Assembly (NCBI GenBank): GCA_029946065.1
Contig: JAQSDU010000019.1
Location: 1 to 64,000, forward strand
Direction: 5' to 3'
DNA length: 64,000 bases
Source of the DNA: Flavobacterium sp.
GTDB taxonomy: Bacteria; Bacteroidota; Bacteroidia; Flavobacteriales; Flavobacteriaceae
The notes under the pieces were generated by a model. It had not been told where the DNA came from. It saw only the letters and a program-made list of their open reading frames with translations, and did no database searches. This document shows positions 17,637 to 26,177 of the stretch, one piece after another. Position numbers and translations under genes: made by a program. Position 1 is the first letter of the stretch, and each line of letters starts with the position of its first letter.

Positions 17637-17843
17637 CTATAAATAAGAAAACCCATTATTCCCAGCAGTGGTAATTAAAGACTGCATGCTTTCTTTGTAC
17701 TTCGAATATTCAAAATTGTCAACCGTTTTTAAACCCGGGAAAAGTATCTGGTATTCTTCAACTCGCTTACTGTTAGTGTTGCTGTGGTTGGAGCGGGATA
17801 GTTTTTGAGTTCGCTGGCGCTTGGCTGAAAATGGAATGAGCAA
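17637..17843 (-). pseudogene. small gene fragment, copy B of a diverged duplication
   Basis: This 68-codon minus-strand frame contains KLSRSNHSNTNSKRVEEYQ and ends SKYKESMQSLITTAGNNGF plus three residues. It is similar in order and spacing to copy A about 215 bases away. Copy B is the longer match and may be closer to the ancestral tail. No start signal or domain is evident. It may be a relict of a mobile or cassette gene; no function is assigned. Confidence 0.35.
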
Positions 17844-18016
17844 GTATTACAAGAGTGCAACTAGGGTCAGGCAATATCTTTTAAGAAAGCCTGCCATACG
17901 CAAACACATCTATAAATTAAAAATCAACATTTTTAATGAAAACAGTATTTTACTAATCGTTTAAACCAAAATATACAATTAATCGAATTTATTAACAATT
18001 AATCGAATTTGCGCAT

Positions 18017-18099
18017 TTGTTTAAAAAAAAATAAATTACTTTAGATTTACATAACCCCCGATAATTCCAGCATCTTCATGCCGGCATTATCGGTTTTTT
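18017..18099 (+). promoter_or_regulatory. promoter-leader-hairpin element, copy 1
   Basis: A -33 TTG (18017-18019), 17 bases, and a -7-like TACTTTAG (18037-18044) are followed after exactly 4 bases by acataaccccc (18049-18059). Then comes a hairpin with outer arms 18058-18068 and 18083-18093 (one mismatch), an inner gcat-cttc-atgc stem, and six T at 18094-18099. The same unit recurs upstream of the 1572-aa gene and the 232-aa gene. It precedes the deaminase ATG by 63 bases and would act as an attenuator or give a small RNA of about 50 nt. Confidence 0.7.
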
Positions 18100-18162
18100 A
18101 TTTTATAGAAGCAGATTTCTTAAGTAAGGTATAACGAAATTTTTATTAACAAATATAATTTT

Positions 18163-19299
18163 ATGATGAAAAAAGAAACTTTTAAATATTCAAAAACTCC
18201 TTATGCCGAACTACATCTTCACCTTGGAGGAGCAATTTTACCAAGAATTTTGTGGCATAAATTTCAACTTGATCACAAAAGTGATAATGATAGTGTCACG
18301 TTACCTATAGGCCCTTATCAGTCATTCAACGAATTTCAAGCTTTTTTTGATAGTCCAAAAAATAATTTAGAGGAATATTTAGAAATGCACAAATTAGTCG
18401 AGCCCATCCAGACATATAAAAGGCTTGATTATTTTATAAACCGACTTATGAGGGGCGCGTTTGAATTCGAAAATCTTTCATATATGGAAATTAGACATTG
18501 TCCGTATGGAAGGACTGATAAAAATAAAAGTCAAAATCAAAGAATTGATCAAATGCGAGAAATTGTATTGGAAATTGATCGTGCAATGAAATACTACAGT
18601 AATGTAAACGAAGAAAATTATTATCCAATTATAATGAAACAGATAATTTGCCTTCATTCACAATATCATGATGATGTAAATGAGGCACTATTATCATTAG
18701 CAAAGGAATTTTTTACCGCGGGTATTGTATGTGGTCTTGATATCGCTGGAGGAGAGCAACCTTACAAAGATAATATGAAGCAAATAATACGATGGTATAG
18801 AGAAGCAAAGGATTTTGGGCTCAACACTACAGCTCATATTTTCGAAACGGAACATACGCCAATTGGCATGTTGGATTTAATACCGTATTTAGATAGAATT
18901 GGTCACGGAATTCAATTGCCATTAAAGTATGAAAATGAAATGAAAATTTTAAATAAAGAAAAAATTTGTCTGGAAATTTGCCCCACAACTTATTTCAAGT
19001 ATAATACTTTTACTGGCTATGAAGATCCAAGGCTTCATCGAATTTTCAAAGTTTGTGACGACAGAAACGTTGATATTGTTATTGGTACTGATAATAGCGG
19101 GATGCACGGAGTACGCTTACAGTCAGAATTCGAAAATTTACTTATTCATGAAGTTATAAGTTATGACAAATTAGATCAATATAGACATAACGCGTTTAAA
19201 CATGCTTTTGGATTAAGTAAACTCCAAAAAAAAATGTATACAAAAGACCCCATGATTAATATCGACTTGCCTAATTATTCATTACAAATAAAAATTTAA
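18163..19299 (+). CDS. adenosine deaminase-like amidohydrolase
   Basis: This 378-aa protein follows the adenosine/AMP deaminase plan. It has a metal-binding HxH in ELHLHLGGAI (His18, His20), a HIFETEH segment (about 225-231) where the family has HAGE, IGHGIQ (about 246-251), and a metal-site aspartate in IGTDNSG (about 308-314, usually TDDP). The key metal ligands are kept, but the second Asp of the DD pair is Asn, so the substrate may differ from adenosine. It is a single gene behind the conserved leader element and converges with the TIR/giant ATPase operon across a shared terminator. Deaminases occur in phage defence (RADAR RdrB), though this one is much shorter. Whether it belongs to the TIR system is inference. 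Confidence 0.8.
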   Translation: MMKKETFKYSKTPYAELHLHLGGAILPRILWHKFQLDHKSDNDSVTLPIGPYQSFNEFQAFFDSPKNNLEEYLEMHKLVEPIQTYKRLDYFINRLMRGAFEFENLSYMEIRHCPYGRTDKNKSQNQRIDQMREIVLEIDRAMKYYSNVNEENYYPIIMKQIICLHSQYHDDVNEALLSLAKEFFTAGIVCGLDIAGGEQPYKDNMKQIIRWYREAKDFGLNTTAHIFETEHTPIGMLDLIPYLDRIGHGIQLPLKYENEMKILNKEKICLEICPTTYFKYNTFTGYEDPRLHRIFKVCDDRNVDIVIGTDNSGMHGVRLQSEFENLLIHEVISYDKLDQYRHNAFKHAFGLSKLQKKMYTKDPMINIDLPNYSLQIKI

Positions 19300-19346
19300 A
19301 GCTGCTTTTATAGAAGCATTCATAGGCTGTAGATATGTCGGTAAAA

Positions 19347-19393
19347 TTTTTTAGTTCGCTTAGACTTATCTTTTAAGTTTAGCGAACTAAAAA
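19347..19393. terminator. bidirectional terminator between deaminase and TIR genes
   Basis: A hairpin formed by ttttttagttcgct (19347-19360) and agcgaactaaaaa (19381-19393), with further partial pairing inside. A T run on one side and an A run on the other make it work in both directions, as expected between convergent genes. Confidence 0.7.
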
Positions 19394-19428
19394 TATTCCG
19401 TTTTGATTTTTAGCTTTCTTGGTGTCAA

Positions 19429-20367
19429 TTATCGATTCGGAATCTCAGCTTTATTTTTAAGCCACATTAAAAACTCTTCCACTTTTTGATTATATAAAAC
19501 TATATTTTTTTCGCCAAAGAAAGATTTTCGGTTTTCGTATATGTTTAGTAAGGATTCTTTGTTATCAATATTGATAGATTTATTGGGGCCTTTAATAAAT
19601 GAACGTGTGAAGTTTTCCAAACTGATTGTCACATACATCAAATTTTCTATGATACACCAAGCAGCTCCCTCTTCATTCAAACATGTTCTACTTTCAATAT
19701 AATCTTGAGATACAAATTGTATAAAAAGTCCCATATCGTTTTTAATAAATTGTCGTAAATTATCTGAGATATTTTCTCCGGCAGCTATTCCTCCAACCTC
19801 GCTACTAGTAAATTTAATATCGTGTATTTGAATTTCAAGTCCTAATTGTAATATTGTTTCCTTAAACTTAAAAACAATTTCTTTGTCCTTGGAAGAATGG
19901 CTTAAAAAAACTCCTTTCTTGCCTTGTGAAATCGACTTGGATTGGAGCATATCTTTTTTATTAAAACCACAGATTTCCCCCAATCGTAATTTGGTTATAA
20001 GCTCACTATAGGCAAAAATATTGACTTTATCAGCCATTTCGTTATTGAAGGCTTTGTTAGCATCGTTATTGGAGGATATATATATAATTTCAGGGAATTT
20101 ATATTTTGAATTATTTTTAAAGTTTCTTAAAGTGTAATAGCCTTTAAAGTTTCCTCCAAAACTTACATGGCAACAGAGCACAATTGCATCATCTTCGGAA
20201 ATTTGATCATATATTTCATCAAGCTCCTTTTGACTGTGAAATCTTTTTACATCACGATATAACGTACTCTCTCCATTTTCCAAACCTAGATGCCTTTGGG
20301 TGGTTTCTCTTGAAAATTCTTCAATTTCATCCCAAACTATAATCGTAAAATCTTTCAAATCTACCAT
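19429..20367 (-). CDS. TIR-domain effector with receiver-like N-terminal domain
   Basis: This 312-aa protein has a TIR domain at about 151-260: GVFLSHSSKDKE opens it, then AGENISDNLRQFI, and SQDYIESRTCLNEEGAAW holds the likely catalytic glutamate (Glu232/233). TIR domains of this kind cleave NAD+. The first 140 residues alternate strands and helices like a receiver (FTIIVWDE; IVLCCHVSFGGNFKGYYTL; IIYISSN; NIFAYSE). There is His68 rather than Asp at the end of strand 3, so it is a degenerate, probably non-phosphorylated version. The gene begins 2 bases after the stop of the 1572-aa GHKL/PRTase gene, so the two are one operon. The TIR call is strong; the receiver-like reading is tentative. Confidence 0.8.
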   Translation of the reverse strand: MVDLKDFTIIVWDEIEEFSRETTQRHLGLENGESTLYRDVKRFHSQKELDEIYDQISEDDAIVLCCHVSFGGNFKGYYTLRNFKNNSKYKFPEIIYISSNNDANKAFNNEMADKVNIFAYSELITKLRLGEICGFNKKDMLQSKSISQGKKGVFLSHSSKDKEIVFKFKETILQLGLEIQIHDIKFTSSEVGGIAAGENISDNLRQFIKNDMGLFIQFVSQDYIESRTCLNEEGAAWCIIENLMYVTISLENFTRSFIKGPNKSINIDNKESLLNIYENRKSFFGEKNIVLYNQKVEEFLMWLKNKAEIPNR

Positions 20368-20369
20368 TA

Positions 20370-23300
20370 CTATATTATTTTAAAACTTAATTTCTGAATA
20401 AACGTTTCTGGGTATTTTACGTTTTCATATTGAAATAAATCATTCGGGAACTTTTTTAATTGATTAATGCGATACAGGCCATTACCACCACCTTTTTTTG
20501 AATCTTTAGAAATCTGATTTGCGATTTCAATCATAAGCCTATTATTATCAACAACAAAACTGATTGCTAAAAGTTCATTTTCGTCGGCATGGGAACTAAT
20601 GTTTGAGACCAACTCATTTAAGATTATATGATTAAAAATATACTGTGGGAAATCGACATTTACAACGGTCAACGCCCCTTTTTCTATGTTTACAATTTTC
20701 GCTTTACCCTCAGCTTTAATTTTGTCTAAGGCTCTAAAAAATAGTCCAATAACATCTGAAGAAGATATATTGTTAAAAATTTTATATGGGACTGATTCTG
20801 AATTGATAAATCCCTCTCTGAAATTTAGTAACAATTCACTAATTTGATCAAAGTTACTTGTAGCATTGAAATACGAAAACATCTGGCTAAGCTGGCCGTG
20901 TATTGTTCTTAAAGAATTTATTCCTTGCCCTTCAAACTTTGAGAGGTATATTGAAAGATAGCTACCGTATTCGATTGTAAATGAAAGGATATCTTCGATA
21001 AAAGAAGAAACGTACTCCCAACTATCTTTCAACTGTTTAACCTTTCTTTCGTTGTAAGAGATTCCCATAATTTGAAGTTCTACCAATACGGTTTCTAAAT
21101 GTACATTTACGGCCTCGTTATGCATTTTTGCATCATTCAGCTTCCTATAGTTATCTTTTATTTTAGATAGGTCGACATTAAAATCAGAACCTGAAATTTT
21201 TGTTAATGTAGAGACAAATGTTTTAAAAACTTTAATTTCGCTTTTGAAATTGTCTTTAATCATTTCATTTTGAAGACAAACATCTATGGTATGTAATAAA
21301 TGCCCAAAAGTTTTTGAATGATTTGGGAATAAGGGGTTTACTGAGGAATAGATTAAAAATTTGTATAAAATATATGTAAGTGTTGAATCTTCTGGTTCTG
21401 TAAATTCAAATAACTTTATAAGTCGCTCAGTAGTAAGATATTTTTCAAGTTTTTCTCCTTGAAACACAACAAAAAATAAATGAATTATATCTTTTTTGCT
21501 TCTTGTCCAATCATAAGTCAAATGTCGTTCCAAATTTATTTTTTTATTCTCGCGTTTAGAATTGCCAAAAATCAGGGCTTCGACAAATTCTTCTACTTTT
21601 TCAGCTATATCCGGTAAAATTTGCCGGACTTGATTGTATAAATAGGGCTCGTACATAAAACAAAAACACAAAAGTTCAATTTCTTTATATCTATTTTCAA
21701 TGTTTGCTGAGTCGGAATATTTAGTGATAAAAGCATTGAACCATATAAAACTTTCAATGTAAAAACGGTACCCAGTCACTTTACCAATTTCATTTCGAAC
21801 CAATAAGATTTCTTTTTTAGGTAATAGTGTACTGTTCCTTATGGTTGGAAGATATTTATAATCCTTGATTTTTTTATTTTTGGGGGATATTTCCCGCAAT
21901 ACATTTCTGGCAATAATTTTAATATTTTCGGGAGTATTTTGCAACTTAATTAATTCCTTTAACCAATGGTACTCTTCTGAGTTTGGATTATTATTTGCGT
22001 AATAAGTTGGCACGTGCCAATGGGTTCCAAAATAAATATGCAAATCAATGTCTGATTTGCTCGATTTAATTTTTGTAAGCCTTGAGAAAAATTCTCTTTT
22101 ATGATCATCTACCCTACCAACTAAGCTTAGTAATATAATATTTTTAGGGTTAAAGTAGGCTATTTCGTTAATCATCTGAAGCAAAGAGTCACCAGTGCAT
22201 GAGCCATCGTCAAGAATTAAGACTGCATTATTTTTGATAATTTCGTCATAGTAATCAGTTGTATGTGGAAACTTCCAGCCAGCAGAAGTGTTATAACGCT
22301 CAAGCTGGTATTCGGTAATTGAATGATCCTTAATTACGTAATTTTTTAAGTTGTCGAAGCTCAAATATCTTATATCTGAATTCTTAGGAAAAACAATTTT
22401 TAAATCATTAATTTCATGTAGTTGTCTTAATTTATCAAATAAAATTTTAAATATTGAATTTACCTTTAATTCAATTTTTTTATTAGATTTTATTAAAATT
22501 TGTTTTAAATTAAAAAAATAAGGATGTATCAAATTATTAAATTCCTGAAAAGCAATCTCAATATCTTCCTCGTCTATAAAATCAATAAATTCTTCGTTCT
22601 TTATTAGAACACTTTGATCATAGTACGTGTTGAACTTACTTAACGTAATCGGAATATTTGTAAAGGGGTTGATGCGGATAACGTTTTGAAGCTCGGTTTT
22701 GTCTATTGAAGATTTAGGATATTTTTTTATAGGATATTTTTTCAAGCTAACAATTTGTTTGCCATAAATATTTATAAAATCTCTACTATATTCGAAATCT
22801 TTGTCGATTGTGTCTGCAATAACTCCTATAAATAACAATTCCGCTTCTTGGTTTTTTAAGATTTCATCAATCCTCTTGGTCAACCTTCCAGTAGATAATA
22901 CGTCACATATAAGTATATATTTTTTGCCAGAAAGAATTTGTAATATTTTTTCATCATTTTCGAAGCTGACATAGCTGTCGAAAAATAAACAATTGGAAGT
23001 ATTTTCATTTAAAAGGTTTTGATGTATAAATGAATTTAATATTTTATGACTACTTGAAGTAATTGCAATAAATCCACAATCCCTGATGGATGGATATTTC
23101 GACTCCAGTTGGTCAAACAATGCCTTTGATAAGAAGTTACACTCATCTTTATCGTTAAGCAAGTTGATTAATTGAAAATACTCTTTTTGATAATAATTAC
23201 CACTGCATAAAAAGACACCATCTTTTTTTAAGAACTTATGTCCATCTGTATTTAAATCAAGGATTACATCCCCAACATCATTATATCGATTAAAATAGAA

Positions 23301-25088
23301 TTCATTTAAACTCGCTCGATCAGGTAAGTTTGATTTAAGGTTTCCGTGATTATCGAAAGTGTTTAAATTGCCCACCACATTATCTGGATCTTGAAAATCA
23401 GACCTTGAAAGTGAAAATTCCTCATACAGTAGATTATTTAATTTAATTCGGTCATCATCGTTATACACTCCCAACCATGTAATTCTTATGTCATTTGCTA
23501 TTTCGTTTTTGTGTATGAAGGGTAATGGGTGGAGTTTAAAGTCTCTTACAACTTGGTTTAGCTGCATTATTTCATAGTTTATATTCAATAGAAATTCTTC
23601 TCCTGGGGGGAAAAGAATTATTACATTATTGTTAACATTGATATCGTAATCGGTCAGAAGAAAATAGATCGTTTTTTTTAATACACGGTTATTTAAGTCG
23701 CACCCCAAAAAGCTTAAGTAAGTTACTGTTGGAACGGATATTGTAGAGAATTCTTTTCTTATTTCACATATTAGTAAATCGTAAATGTTTGCCTTGTGCC
23801 TATCAAGTTTTTTAATTATTTTGAATAAATTAAGATATTTAATATTACTTGCTCTGTAATTGTTATCTAATATTTGTGGTTTGATTGTGCTTTTATCAAA
23901 TTGTTTGGAAGAAGGAATCGTTGGTATATAAATACTTATCAAGGTTCCCGGGAAAAATTCATTTTCTTTTCCAAAATTCAGACCAGAATTTCCAATGTTC
24001 AGATCATCCGAAAAATCATATAACATTTTCCCATAATTGCTTCTCACAATTATTAACCCTGAGTACCTCTTTACAAGTGAAAGTAAGTCAAATAAGCCCC
24101 TAGGTATAAAAATTTCCTTATCTTTGAGCTTATCCTGAATTGGGTGTCGCGAAGAATTGTGCTTAAAGGCAAAATTTAATATTTCCGAATCTGAAAGTTT
24201 CTCATAGTTTGTTTTTTCAAATTCTTCTCTTAAGGTTGTGGGTATACCTACTCCAAAATCCAAAAAAGAAAATTCTATATATGATTGATTTTTAAAAATT
24301 CCCTTGCTTTGATCATAAAAAAAAGATTTACTCTCGGGTAAACATTCTTCCCGGAAATTTTGAAAAAGTATATGTTGTATAACTTTTTTATCATTCTTAT
24401 TTTCATCAATTTTCCCATGAAGCGATAACGACATAAAAGCGTTTTCGGTATTACTTTTCGAGAACATACCGGTTTCAAAATGGTCAAGGAAGTTTTCATA
24501 AAGTTCCTTGACTATTATTGAAGCCATGGAATTATTTATAAAGGGATGGTCAAGATTATGATTTTTAATAATTTCTTGGGTAGCGCTGTTTAAATGCAGG
24601 AATTTTGAAATCATTTTTTCGACTTCCAGTTCATCATAATTTTTAATGTACTCAAGTATTAAAAAAGGGGTTATACTTTCATTGTTCTTATATACTGCTG
24701 CCCGTGTTAAATTTATTTTTTTTTCTTTTTTTAAATTTGTAATAAAAACTGGATCAAAACCTAAATATTCTTTATATTCATAATTTGGTATTATCTGAGC
24801 AATCTGCCAGTTTTCCCATACTTGTATTATTTGAATTGCCTTTCTTTCTGATAGCTCATATATCGGAGTGCCTTTTTTATAGAAATTTATTTCAAATTGT
24901 ATATTTGATCCAATGAAATATTTCAGCAGGCCTGTAAGAAATAATAATTCTTGATTAGATATCCATTCAGTTTCTATTAAGTCAAAATAATACTTTTCCT
25001 TTTTATTCGACTTTATATTTATATAAATAGCATTCGCAATCTCATCCAAGTCGATCTCCGAAATTTTTTTTTTAAATTTAATCAGCAT
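20370..25088 (-). CDS. giant STAS-like/GHKL/PRTase/PRTase/GHKL protein
   Basis: This 1572-aa cytoplasmic protein combines several modules. Residues 1-70 look STAS-like (TEWISNQELLFLTGLLKY). A first GHKL ATPase follows, with an N-box helix IIVKELYENFLDHF (about 189-202) and FLDFGVGIP (about 275-283). Two type I phosphoribosyltransferase-type motifs lie at about 728 (ILICDVLSTGRLTK) and about 963 (VLILDDGSCTGDSL). A second GHKL unit is at the C-terminus, with IILNELVSNISSHADENEL (about 1493) and KGGGNGLYRINQL (about 1537). No membrane span is seen. It is transcribed with a TIR effector just downstream. It probably senses a nucleotide or stress signal and switches on the TIR NADase. The ATG lies only 10 bases after the T run of a conserved hairpin leader. 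Domains are from motifs; role is inference. Confidence 0.75.
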   Translation of the reverse strand: MLIKFKKKISEIDLDEIANAIYINIKSNKKEKYYFDLIETEWISNQELLFLTGLLKYFIGSNIQFEINFYKKGTPIYELSERKAIQIIQVWENWQIAQIIPNYEYKEYLGFDPVFITNLKKEKKINLTRAAVYKNNESITPFLILEYIKNYDELEVEKMISKFLHLNSATQEIIKNHNLDHPFINNSMASIIVKELYENFLDHFETGMFSKSNTENAFMSLSLHGKIDENKNDKKVIQHILFQNFREECLPESKSFFYDQSKGIFKNQSYIEFSFLDFGVGIPTTLREEFEKTNYEKLSDSEILNFAFKHNSSRHPIQDKLKDKEIFIPRGLFDLLSLVKRYSGLIIVRSNYGKMLYDFSDDLNIGNSGLNFGKENEFFPGTLISIYIPTIPSSKQFDKSTIKPQILDNNYRASNIKYLNLFKIIKKLDRHKANIYDLLICEIRKEFSTISVPTVTYLSFLGCDLNNRVLKKTIYFLLTDYDINVNNNVIILFPPGEEFLLNINYEIMQLNQVVRDFKLHPLPFIHKNEIANDIRITWLGVYNDDDRIKLNNLLYEEFSLSRSDFQDPDNVVGNLNTFDNHGNLKSNLPDRASLNEFYFNRYNDVGDVILDLNTDGHKFLKKDGVFLCSGNYYQKEYFQLINLLNDKDECNFLSKALFDQLESKYPSIRDCGFIAITSSSHKILNSFIHQNLLNENTSNCLFFDSYVSFENDEKILQILSGKKYILICDVLSTGRLTKRIDEILKNQEAELLFIGVIADTIDKDFEYSRDFINIYGKQIVSLKKYPIKKYPKSSIDKTELQNVIRINPFTNIPITLSKFNTYYDQSVLIKNEEFIDFIDEEDIEIAFQEFNNLIHPYFFNLKQILIKSNKKIELKVNSIFKILFDKLRQLHEINDLKIVFPKNSDIRYLSFDNLKNYVIKDHSITEYQLERYNTSAGWKFPHTTDYYDEIIKNNAVLILDDGSCTGDSLLQMINEIAYFNPKNIILLSLVGRVDDHKREFFSRLTKIKSSKSDIDLHIYFGTHWHVPTYYANNNPNSEEYHWLKELIKLQNTPENIKIIARNVLREISPKNKKIKDYKYLPTIRNSTLLPKKEILLVRNEIGKVTGYRFYIESFIWFNAFITKYSDSANIENRYKEIELLCFCFMYEPYLYNQVRQILPDIAEKVEEFVEALIFGNSKRENKKINLERHLTYDWTRSKKDIIHLFFVVFQGEKLEKYLTTERLIKLFEFTEPEDSTLTYILYKFLIYSSVNPLFPNHSKTFGHLLHTIDVCLQNEMIKDNFKSEIKVFKTFVSTLTKISGSDFNVDLSKIKDNYRKLNDAKMHNEAVNVHLETVLVELQIMGISYNERKVKQLKDSWEYVSSFIEDILSFTIEYGSYLSIYLSKFEGQGINSLRTIHGQLSQMFSYFNATSNFDQISELLLNFREGFINSESVPYKIFNNISSSDVIGLFFRALDKIKAEGKAKIVNIEKGALTVVNVDFPQYIFNHIILNELVSNISSHADENELLAISFVVDNNRLMIEIANQISKDSKKGGGNGLYRINQLKKFPNDLFQYENVKYPETFIQKLSFKII

Positions 25089-25098
25089 TATCCAAATT

Positions 25099-25186
25099 AA
25101 AAAACCGATAGCTTCCGGATCTCAATTGAGCCGGAAACTATCGGGGGTTATGTCTAACAAATCTAATAAAATTTTGTTAGACTTGA
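25099..25186 (-). promoter_or_regulatory. promoter-leader-hairpin element, copy 2
   Basis: On the minus strand a TTC at 25184-25186 (one off TTG) lies 19 bases ahead of a perfect -7 box TAGATTTG (25158-25165). Exactly 4 bases follow, then acataaccccc (25143-25153). The hairpin has arms 25105-25118 and 25131-25144 with a single c/a mismatch and an inner ctcaattgag palindrome. It ends in six T at 25099-25104. The ATG of the 1572-aa gene comes 10 bases later, so a terminator here would stop the message just before its start codon. Confidence 0.72.
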
Positions 25187-25356
25187 ATGTTTTGAAGGCA
25201 AAATGTTAATTATGTAGTTTTTGTTGCGTGAAAGTTGCGTAGATTGATTTACACGAGAATGTAATGCTTTAAAAGAAAAGCGACAATGGCGCAGGACATC
25301 GTTGCCTTTTATTGGATAATTAATAATAGATTAAAACCGGAAACATTTCTTTGCCC

Positions 25357-25364
25357 TACCTTTG
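25357..25364 (+). promoter_or_regulatory. -7 box of the S1/P1 nuclease gene
   Basis: TACCTTTG, a perfect TAnnTTTG, 15 bases upstream of the ATG. No convincing -33 element. Confidence 0.5.
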
Positions 25365-25379
25365 TAAAAATTTCACCCT

Positions 25380-26144
25380 ATGAAAAAAATGCATTTGGCA
25401 ATCCTTTGTGCCGTTATCTTTATTTCCAGTTCTTATACTGTTTTTGCCTGGGGCCATAAAGGCCATGCTTTGGTTGCTGAAGTAGCATTTGACTATATGG
25501 ATGCCACTACGAAAAAGAATGTGCTGCAATACCTTGACGGCATGAGTATAGAAGAGGCAGCCAACTGGATGGATGCCATTAAAAGCGACCATGCCAACGA
25601 TTATATGAAGCCTTACCATTATATAGATATTGAGAAAGGCTCCAAACAAATGCCTGCCGGCGACAATATCATAACGGTTCTCGACAGGACACTTAAGGAA
25701 TTAGACAATAAAAAATCATTGTCAAAAGAAGAAATCAAGACCAGAATTTTATTTCTCTTTCACCTTATTGGCGATCTTCACCAACCTTTGCACGTTGGTT
25801 ATCCCGGGGATAAGGGCGGTAACGATGTTAAGATTTTGTTTAACGGCCGCAGTTCTAATCTGCATGCGGTTTGGGATACAGAAATCATTGAAAACAAAAA
25901 CATGGTGTTGGCGGATATCCTAAAAGTGAATGCCTACAGTAAAGACGAATTTGCCGCCAAGCAAAAGATTGACGTTATTGGATGGGCGGCGCAGACACGA
26001 GGTTTCCTTAAAAATACTTATGACATCAAGGATACAAAAATCAACGATTTTTATATCGATAATAATGCTAAGATTATCAAGCAGCAATTGCTTGATGCCG
26101 GAATCAGGCTTGCGGCGGTATTGGATTATTATTTTAAATCGTGA
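25380..26144 (+). CDS. secreted S1/P1-type zinc nuclease
   Basis: This 254-aa protein has a signal peptide whose cleavage after VFA would leave Trp24 as the first residue, followed by GHKGH. That is the hallmark of S1/P1 nucleases, where the N-terminal Trp coordinates zinc. Further zinc-binding motifs are NWMDAI, PYHYIDI, HLIGDLHQPLH and HAVWD. The enzyme degrades single-stranded DNA and RNA outside the cytoplasm, probably for nutrient scavenging. It is monocistronic, with its own -7 box, and lies between defence operons. Its housekeeping look suggests that the island is built up around resident genes. Confidence 0.92.
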   Translation: MKKMHLAILCAVIFISSSYTVFAWGHKGHALVAEVAFDYMDATTKKNVLQYLDGMSIEEAANWMDAIKSDHANDYMKPYHYIDIEKGSKQMPAGDNIITVLDRTLKELDNKKSLSKEEIKTRILFLFHLIGDLHQPLHVGYPGDKGGNDVKILFNGRSSNLHAVWDTEIIENKNMVLADILKVNAYSKDEFAAKQKIDVIGWAAQTRGFLKNTYDIKDTKINDFYIDNNAKIIKQQLLDAGIRLAAVLDYYFKS

Positions 26145-26177
26145 TTGTGACTTTCCGATTTTATCGTGAGTGAATCG

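Noticed and set aside
18163..19299. RADAR system RdrB for the deaminase gene.
   Set aside because: RdrB is about twice as long and pairs with the RdrA ATPase, which is absent. Only the deaminase fold is shared.
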